From an uncultured Erysipelotrichaceae bacterium (lineage in GTDB: Bacteria > Bacillota_I > Bacilli_A > RF39 > UBA660): a stretch of DNA of 9,874 nt. This document shows positions 5,897 to 9,874 of the stretch, piece by piece. The stretch is taken from contig CADBRE010000102.1 in NCBI GenBank assembly GCA_902797005.1, forward strand, positions 1 to 9,874. Direction: 5' to 3'. The stretch's first letter is position 1. Each line of letters starts with the position of its first letter. A program made the translations under genes and the position numbers. The notes beneath the pieces were generated by a model, which worked only from the letters and a program-made list of their open reading frames with translations, did no database searches and was not told the origin of the DNA.

Positions 5897-7381
5897 TTAC
5901 ATTCCAAGTAGCATCATAGCTACTCCAACACCAATTCCTAAAATAAACATTATTATCATAGAAACAGCCATTACATTTGTAAATCCATCACTGCTCCATA
6001 AAAATGGACTAGCATCACTTTCAAGCTTGCCAAATAATGGATTACTTTTCACAAGTTTCCCAGCTTTTTGAGCTCCGCCTTCTTCTAATTTTTGCTTGTA
6101 AAAATCATTAAGGATTTCCAATTGTTGTATCTTGCTTTCAATATCTCCAGTGCTGTTAACTTCTGCCTGTCTCATTACTATATTAGCAATTTCAGCTTTA
6201 CTATATGCTCCAGCTTTAATTGCTTTTTGAACATACTCTGCTAAACTATTTATAAAACTTAAGCGCAATCTTAAAGTCTCAGATAAGTTAATTAAACCAG
6301 CTCTAATTCTAGATGTATAAAAAAGTTTTTCCTCATAAGAAAGTCTATTGTCTCTTGCAATAAAAGCCGATTCATCAGTGCTTTCTCTACTTTTAATAGC
6401 ATAACTATTTTCTAGCTTTCTCTTTTCACTTTCTAATAATTCATTTATTCTATATTCTAGAGTTTCTTTATCTAAATCTTCTGGTAATCCATTTAAAATA
6501 TTAGTAATAGTTTTATTTGCAAGCATTGCTTCATAAGTATATGCACTTTTAATAGTATCTCTTAATTTATTTTGTAAAACTTGATTACTGTTTCTAAAAT
6601 CAACTGGATTATAATACTCTAAAACATTTAAATTAGCATAGCCGATTTTTTCTTCTGATTTATCCATATTCTCTCTCATAGAAAGAAACTCTTTAGGATC
6701 ATGTGCATCTACTCCGTATATTACAGGCGTGCCTACCTTTTCACATATCTCCCAAAATAGTTTATTAGGATAGCCCTTATTTTCTAAGGTACCATGCAAA
6801 TTAATTTCTAAAGGAATATTTAACTCTTTTGCTTTTTCACATATCATTTGAGATGCTATTCTAGCATTTTCCATAAACTTAGTTTGATCTTCTATGTGAG
6901 TAAATGTATCACTATAATTCATAAAAATATCTGGATGAGCAACCATATCAAAGAGTCCACTTTCCATTGCTGCACAAACTTCATGAGCATAAACAGTAGG
7001 ATAATCGCTATTGCCTTCCCTTTTCACATCTGATATAAAATGCTGCCCTAAAACCAAATAATCCACTTTATCTCTAAGCTCACTTAAAAAGAAAGCTTTC
7101 ATGTTGTCATATTCACATTCAAAACCGGAAAGTATCTCTATATCCTTATATTTTTCTTTTAAACCATTTATTTCGCTTATATACTCTTCAGCATCTTTTA
7201 GATGCATTCTTAATTTAATATCTTGAAATTCCAAAGCAGGAACCGGACAGTGATCAGAAATACCCAAAGCCTTTAACCCTGCATCTCTAGCAGTCAAAAC
7301 ATATTCTTCAGTCTTATACATTCCAGCATGCCCACATCTATAAGTATGAGTATGATAATTAAAGTTTTGAAAGTACTCCAT
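5897..7381 (-). CDS. PHP-domain phosphoesterase with helical extension and C-terminal membrane anchor
   Basis: Residues 1 to about 255 are a PHP domain of the histidinol-phosphatase type. The metal-site motifs are YHTHTYRCGHA (9-19), GISDHCP, GFECEYD, LGQHF, VAHPDIF, LEINLHG and YGVDAHDP. This half is full length with every expected ligand present, so it should hydrolyse a phosphomonoester. The remainder is unusual: about 210 residues of charged helices (coiled-coil-like around LLESEKRKLE and IQQLEILNDFYKQKLEE), then a hydrophobic segment of about 23 residues (MAVSMIIMFILGIGVGVAMM) right at the C-terminus. With no N-terminal signal, the enzyme would be tail-anchored facing the cytosol. I chose the ATG at 7381 (494 aa), six bases after GAGGAGG. 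The in-frame GTG at 7387 abuts that site with no spacing. No his genes are nearby, so histidine biosynthesis is doubtful. It heads the MFS-GtrA operon. Confidence 0.88.
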   Translation of the reverse strand: MEYFQNFNYHTHTYRCGHAGMYKTEEYVLTARDAGLKALGISDHCPVPALEFQDIKLRMHLKDAEEYISEINGLKEKYKDIEILSGFECEYDNMKAFFLSELRDKVDYLVLGQHFISDVKREGNSDYPTVYAHEVCAAMESGLFDMVAHPDIFMNYSDTFTHIEDQTKFMENARIASQMICEKAKELNIPLEINLHGTLENKGYPNKLFWEICEKVGTPVIYGVDAHDPKEFLSMRENMDKSEEKIGYANLNVLEYYNPVDFRNSNQVLQNKLRDTIKSAYTYEAMLANKTITNILNGLPEDLDKETLEYRINELLESEKRKLENSYAIKSRESTDESAFIARDNRLSYEEKLFYTSRIRAGLINLSETLRLRLSFINSLAEYVQKAIKAGAYSKAEIANIVMRQAEVNSTGDIESKIQQLEILNDFYKQKLEEGGAQKAGKLVKSNPLFGKLESDASPFLWSSDGFTNVMAVSMIIMFILGIGVGVAMMLLGM

Positions 7382-7387
7382 AGGCAC

Positions 7388-7409
7388 CCTCCTCTATAAT
7401 AACATTATA
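7388..7409 (-). promoter_or_regulatory. Ribosome binding site and possible -10 of the PHP operon
   Basis: GAGGAGG at 7394-7388 sets the ATG at 7381. A perfect TATAAT at 7409-7404 lies just upstream, but the -35 region (TTTCAT at the 17-base spacing) is weak. The resulting leader would be very short. Confidence 0.5.
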
Positions 7410-7437
7410 CAACAAAATAATTGCAAATGAAATAGGC

Positions 7438-7471
7438 AAAAGAAAAAGAAAACCTGTATTAAGCTTTCTTT
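7438..7471 (-). terminator. Weak intrinsic terminator after the DUF368 gene
   Basis: On the minus strand AAAGAAAGCTT (7471-7461) pairs with AGGTTTTCTTT (7455-7445), 11 pairs including two G-U, around a 5-base loop. TTCTTTT follows. It overlaps the stop codon at 7470-7472. The stem is AT-rich, so read-through into the PHP operon is likely. Confidence 0.5.
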
Positions 7472-8315
7472 ACAAATCAAACACTTTATATACTAAAAAA
7501 GCATTTACACTCATAAGTACCAAACCTATTATTAAATGTATTACATTCATGTCATAAGCAAATACTTCTGCAAATACACTTATTATACTTGCAAGAACAA
7601 ACCCTATAATTACATAGTAAGTTTGATTTCTATATTTCTTTAAACAGTATTCAATTACCTTAGCAATAACTACTATACCAATAACAACACCTAATAAGAA
7701 AGGTAACATTATTAATAAATTAGAACCTATATTCTTAAATGAAGTTAGCTCATTTACTACATTAAGTATTGGCTCGTAATAACCAATTAGCATTAGAGTA
7801 AATGATCCACTTATTCCAGGCACTACCATAGTAGCAGAAGCAAGCATTCCTACAAAGAATAGTACTATATAGCCTAAAGCATTTAAATTAGTAAGACTAA
7901 CGCTAGAAGAACCCTTATCAACTATCATCATCAATACTACAATTATTATTCCTATAAGCATTAAAGAAAAGTCTTTAAGCTCAGGTGTTTTATCAACACT
8001 TTTAAATAGTTTAGGTACACCACCAATTATTAGTCCTAAGAATATAAGAATAGTAATAATCGGAGCTTTTTCAAGTCCAAACTTAATTAACTTAGCACAT
8101 AATGCAAGCGAAGCTACTGCACCTAGTCCTAATGGTAACAAGTATTTAAAATACTTCACAAAATTACTTTTACTCTTATAAAAATTACTAACTGCTTCAA
8201 TGAGTTCTTCATATATTCCAAGTAAAACAGCAAGTGTTCCACCTGATACTCCAGGTATAATAAATGCAATTCCAAGTATTGCACCTTTAATAAATAGTTT
8301 TAAATTGTCTTTCAT
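7470..8315 (-). CDS. popT: DUF368 (PopT-type) polyprenyl-phosphate transporter
   Basis: A 281-aa integral membrane protein of the DUF368 family, whose characterised members (PopT) return undecaprenyl phosphate from the outer to the inner leaflet of the cytoplasmic membrane for reuse in peptidoglycan and other envelope polymers. The fold's two-fold repeat is visible: IPGVSGGTLAVLLGIYEELI at residues 20-39 and VPGISGSFTLMLIGYYEPIL at 165-184. Hydrophobic segments span the whole length, about eight to ten. It starts in an ATGA overlap (8312-8315) with the PAP2 gene and has GGAG upstream at a usable distance. The pairing with a PAP2 phosphatase makes a compact carrier-recycling unit. Length and motifs match the family. 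The symbol is by analogy with the characterised member, and the function is not directly demonstrated here. Confidence 0.9.
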   Translation of the reverse strand: MKDNLKLFIKGAILGIAFIIPGVSGGTLAVLLGIYEELIEAVSNFYKSKSNFVKYFKYLLPLGLGAVASLALCAKLIKFGLEKAPIITILIFLGLIIGGVPKLFKSVDKTPELKDFSLMLIGIIIVVLMMIVDKGSSSVSLTNLNALGYIVLFFVGMLASATMVVPGISGSFTLMLIGYYEPILNVVNELTSFKNIGSNLLIMLPFLLGVVIGIVVIAKVIEYCLKKYRNQTYYVIIGFVLASIISVFAEVFAYDMNVIHLIIGLVLMSVNAFLVYKVFDL

Positions 8316-8950
8316 TTTTCTTCTCCTATTACACTATATAGTTTATCATACTCTATAGTAATTTTTAAAGCTAAAAATCCAAATATTGATCCAAAAATTA
8401 TATCAGCAAAATAATGAACATTTAAATATATTCTAGAGAACACTATTAATAGTACTATAATTGTAAGTAAAATATTTAGAAATGGCTTTAAGCTTTTACT
8501 CTTAATCTTCTTATTAATTATATAAATAAGTAATCCATAAAATGCCACACTACACATAGCGTGCCCGCTTGGAAAAGAATATCCACTAGGTTTTTCAATT
8601 AAATTAATAAGTGGTCTCTCTCTTCTCAAAGTAATCTTAATAACATTATTTAATAGATATGCAAAGGCTAAATTAACACTCATCAAAAGAGGTATTTTCT
8701 TATTCTTAAGCACTATTATAAATAATATAATTAAAGCTACATAAAAGTACACACTTCCCATATTTGTAACTACTTTAAAAAAGGAAGTAAATGAATCTCT
8801 AACTACATATGTACTTAAAAATGAACTAACTGTATTATCTATTTCTAATACAAACTCACTAGCAAATAAACTAAATATAATAGATAACAAAAAGAGAAAC
8901 ACAAATGCAATTAAATAATATCTAATACTTTTTATAAACTCTTTATTCAT
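8312..8950 (-). CDS. PAP2-family lipid phosphatase, probable undecaprenyl-pyrophosphate phosphatase
   Basis: A 212-aa membrane-bound phosphatidic-acid-phosphatase-type enzyme with about five to six membrane segments. The three PAP2 motifs are complete: K-x6-RP at 105-113 (KITLRRERP), PSGH at 127-130, and SR-x5-H-x3-D at 172-183 (SRIYLNVHYFAD). The catalytic histidines are therefore H130 and H179, on the outer face in this family. Known relatives (BcrC, PgpB) dephosphorylate undecaprenyl pyrophosphate or phosphatidylglycerol phosphate. The 4-bp overlap with the DUF368 transporter, which moves undecaprenyl phosphate, favours undecaprenyl pyrophosphate as substrate (inference). It begins two bases after the stop of the ATP-grasp-like gene with only a poor Shine-Dalgarno site (GGAT), so coupling is likely. 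Confidence 0.9.
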   Translation of the reverse strand: MNKEFIKSIRYYLIAFVFLFLLSIIFSLFASEFVLEIDNTVSSFLSTYVVRDSFTSFFKVVTNMGSVYFYVALIILFIIVLKNKKIPLLMSVNLAFAYLLNNVIKITLRRERPLINLIEKPSGYSFPSGHAMCSVAFYGLLIYIINKKIKSKSLKPFLNILLTIIVLLIVFSRIYLNVHYFADIIFGSIFGFLALKITIEYDKLYSVIGEEK

Positions 8951-8952
8951 AA

Positions 8953-9874
8953 TTAATCCATATACTTTTTATAAATCTCAAGTAGTCCTCTCTTATTTTT
9001 AAACATATTAGGTTTTACTTCATAAATATTAGGCCTAGCACTAGCACTAATAAGCACTATATCATTTTTTCTAAAAGCTAGTGTCCATTCAACATACTTA
9101 ATACTAGGTACTTCCTTAGCTAGTCTATCTACCATAGGTCTAGCATAATCAAAATTAGGAAGTTGTGTGCCACTTATCATCTTAAATGTCTTAGGATGCT
9201 CTACAAAAGTATGTCCATAATTATCAACTAGAGGTGATATAACCACTCCATCATCATTTACAAATCCATACATCTTCTCATCTTTATCTTTATTAACAAC
9301 TATAACTTTATTAAGAATATTAACTTTACCATTCTTATCTAAAAATGTAATCACCTTAAGAGAGCATAACTCATCAGAGAACCTAGTTACTGGGCTTTCT
9401 TCGAAATAAGATTCAACAATAACTTCTTCTTTCTTCATTATGCTATTATATATCTTCAAAACGTTATACTCATTTTTAATCCTATCTTTATCTATATCAA
9501 TAATTTCATAATTCTCATTAACAGCACTTCTTGCAACTATCTTATCTCTACCTGAAATAAACCCAGAAAAAACCTTATACTGAACATCTCTTAAATCTAT
9601 ATACTTTCTTCCCAAATACATATTAAACTTTTTATATAAAAGTCCCCTGTCAGCAAAAATAAGCTTGTCATTACTAGAATTATATTTACTTATCATTTCC
9701 TTATTATACTTATTTGTTAAAAAAGTACTTCTTTCTTCATCATTTAATTTATAAAAAGCAAGTTCCTTATACTCTCTATTATTAGCACCATATTTAATAT
9801 TACATTTAGCCATGTCAAAAAGAATAGAAATCTTATTCTTATCAGTTTTACTAGCTATTTCCTTAGCAGTACTA
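8953..9874 (-). CDS. Sugar-transfer-associated ATP-grasp-like protein, 5' end outside the window, catalytic sites degenerate
   Basis: The frame stays open to the window end. The ATG at 9813 is internal: the 20 codons upstream (AKEIASKTDKNKISILFDMA, running into that ATG) continue the family's N-terminal region, so the real start lies outside. Recognisable parts, numbered from that internal Met: KYGANNREYKELAFYKLNDEE (7-27), DRGLLYKKFNMYLGRKYIDL (55-74), IVVESY-like VIVESYFEE (131-139), SLKVITFLDKNGKVNIL (151-167) and YVEWTLAF (240-247). These resemble the ATP-grasp family found in capsule and sugar-transfer loci. However, the glycine-rich ATP loop is missing after KIVAR (91-95), and the metal site usually reading LIEGN is LISASARP (254-261). 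It may be a non-catalytic relative. It leads the PAP2-DUF368 operon. The family call is moderately sure. Confidence 0.6.
   Translation of the reverse strand, partial: STAKEIASKTDKNKISILFDMAKCNIKYGANNREYKELAFYKLNDEERSTFLTNKYNKEMISKYNSSNDKLIFADRGLLYKKFNMYLGRKYIDLRDVQYKVFSGFISGRDKIVARSAVNENYEIIDIDKDRIKNEYNVLKIYNSIMKKEEVIVESYFEESPVTRFSDELCSLKVITFLDKNGKVNILNKVIVVNKDKDEKMYGFVNDDGVVISPLVDNYGHTFVEHPKTFKMISGTQLPNFDYARPMVDRLAKEVPSIKYVEWTLAFRKNDIVLISASARPNIYEVKPNMFKNKRGLLEIYKKYMD

Noticed and set aside
6848..7033. Plus-strand open frame within the PHP gene
   Set aside because: It lies opposite the well-conserved PHP catalytic region, and has no ribosome binding site or known family.
7382..7387. GTG start at 7387 for the PHP gene
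   Set aside because: It directly abuts the GAGGAGG site with no spacing; the ATG at 7381 is correctly spaced.
9811..9813. ATG at 9813 as the true start of the ATP-grasp-like gene
   Set aside because: The frame is open to the window edge, the upstream codons resemble the family's N-terminus, and no Shine-Dalgarno site precedes this ATG.

Overview
The window is strongly AT-rich, with AT-ending codons, GGAGG-type ribosome binding sites and TTGACA/TATAAT-like promoters. Together with the protein families present, this points to a low-GC Firmicute, probably a gut-type clostridial or related lineage. TGA acts as a stop at the ends of two genes (1670 and 8312), so the code looks standard. Genes are densely packed and no gene-free stretch reaches 300 bases. 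No tRNA, rRNA, CRISPR array or transposase is seen. Two genes run off the window: priA on the left loses its 3' end, and an ATP-grasp-like gene on the right loses its 5' end.

Layout, left to right. (1) 1-2673, minus strand: a three-gene operon transcribed as a HAD-type 5'-nucleotidase, then a metallo-beta-lactamase-fold hydrolase, then priA (primosomal helicase). It has a near-consensus promoter at 2696-2724 and TAATG/ATGA gene overlaps. This priA is unusual in two ways: its DEEH box reads DECG, and an in-frame 207-bp duplication begins within the gene and continues past the window edge. (2) 2833-3791, plus strand: the only rightward genes, a compact three-gene cassette with its own promoter and terminator. 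It encodes a DUF3990 protein (ADP-ribosyltransferase-like fold), an 81-aa small protein and a DUF3791 protein. It is the best candidate for a toxin-antitoxin or defence-type system here. (3) 3788-4216, minus: an unrecognised 142-aa protein that converges on the cassette; both stop codons lie in the loop of a shared terminator hairpin.

(4) 4308-7381, minus: an operon of a PHP-family phosphoesterase with a long helical C-terminal extension ending in a membrane anchor, an MFS-like membrane protein, and a GtrA-family membrane protein, closed by a clear terminator at 4281-4309. (5) 7470-9874, minus: an operon of a degenerate ATP-grasp (sugar-transfer-associated type) protein, a PAP2 phosphatase, and a DUF368/PopT-type polyprenyl-phosphate transporter.

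How they may work together: the PAP2 and DUF368 genes overlap by 4 bp and fit two consecutive steps of undecaprenyl carrier recycling, removal of a phosphate from the carrier and return of undecaprenyl phosphate across the membrane. GtrA proteins also act on polyprenyl-phosphate-linked sugars, so regions 4 and 5 share a cell-envelope theme. That link between the two operons is inference. The left operon is housekeeping (nucleotide salvage and replication restart), and the DUF3990 cassette looks like an accessory insertion between the two.
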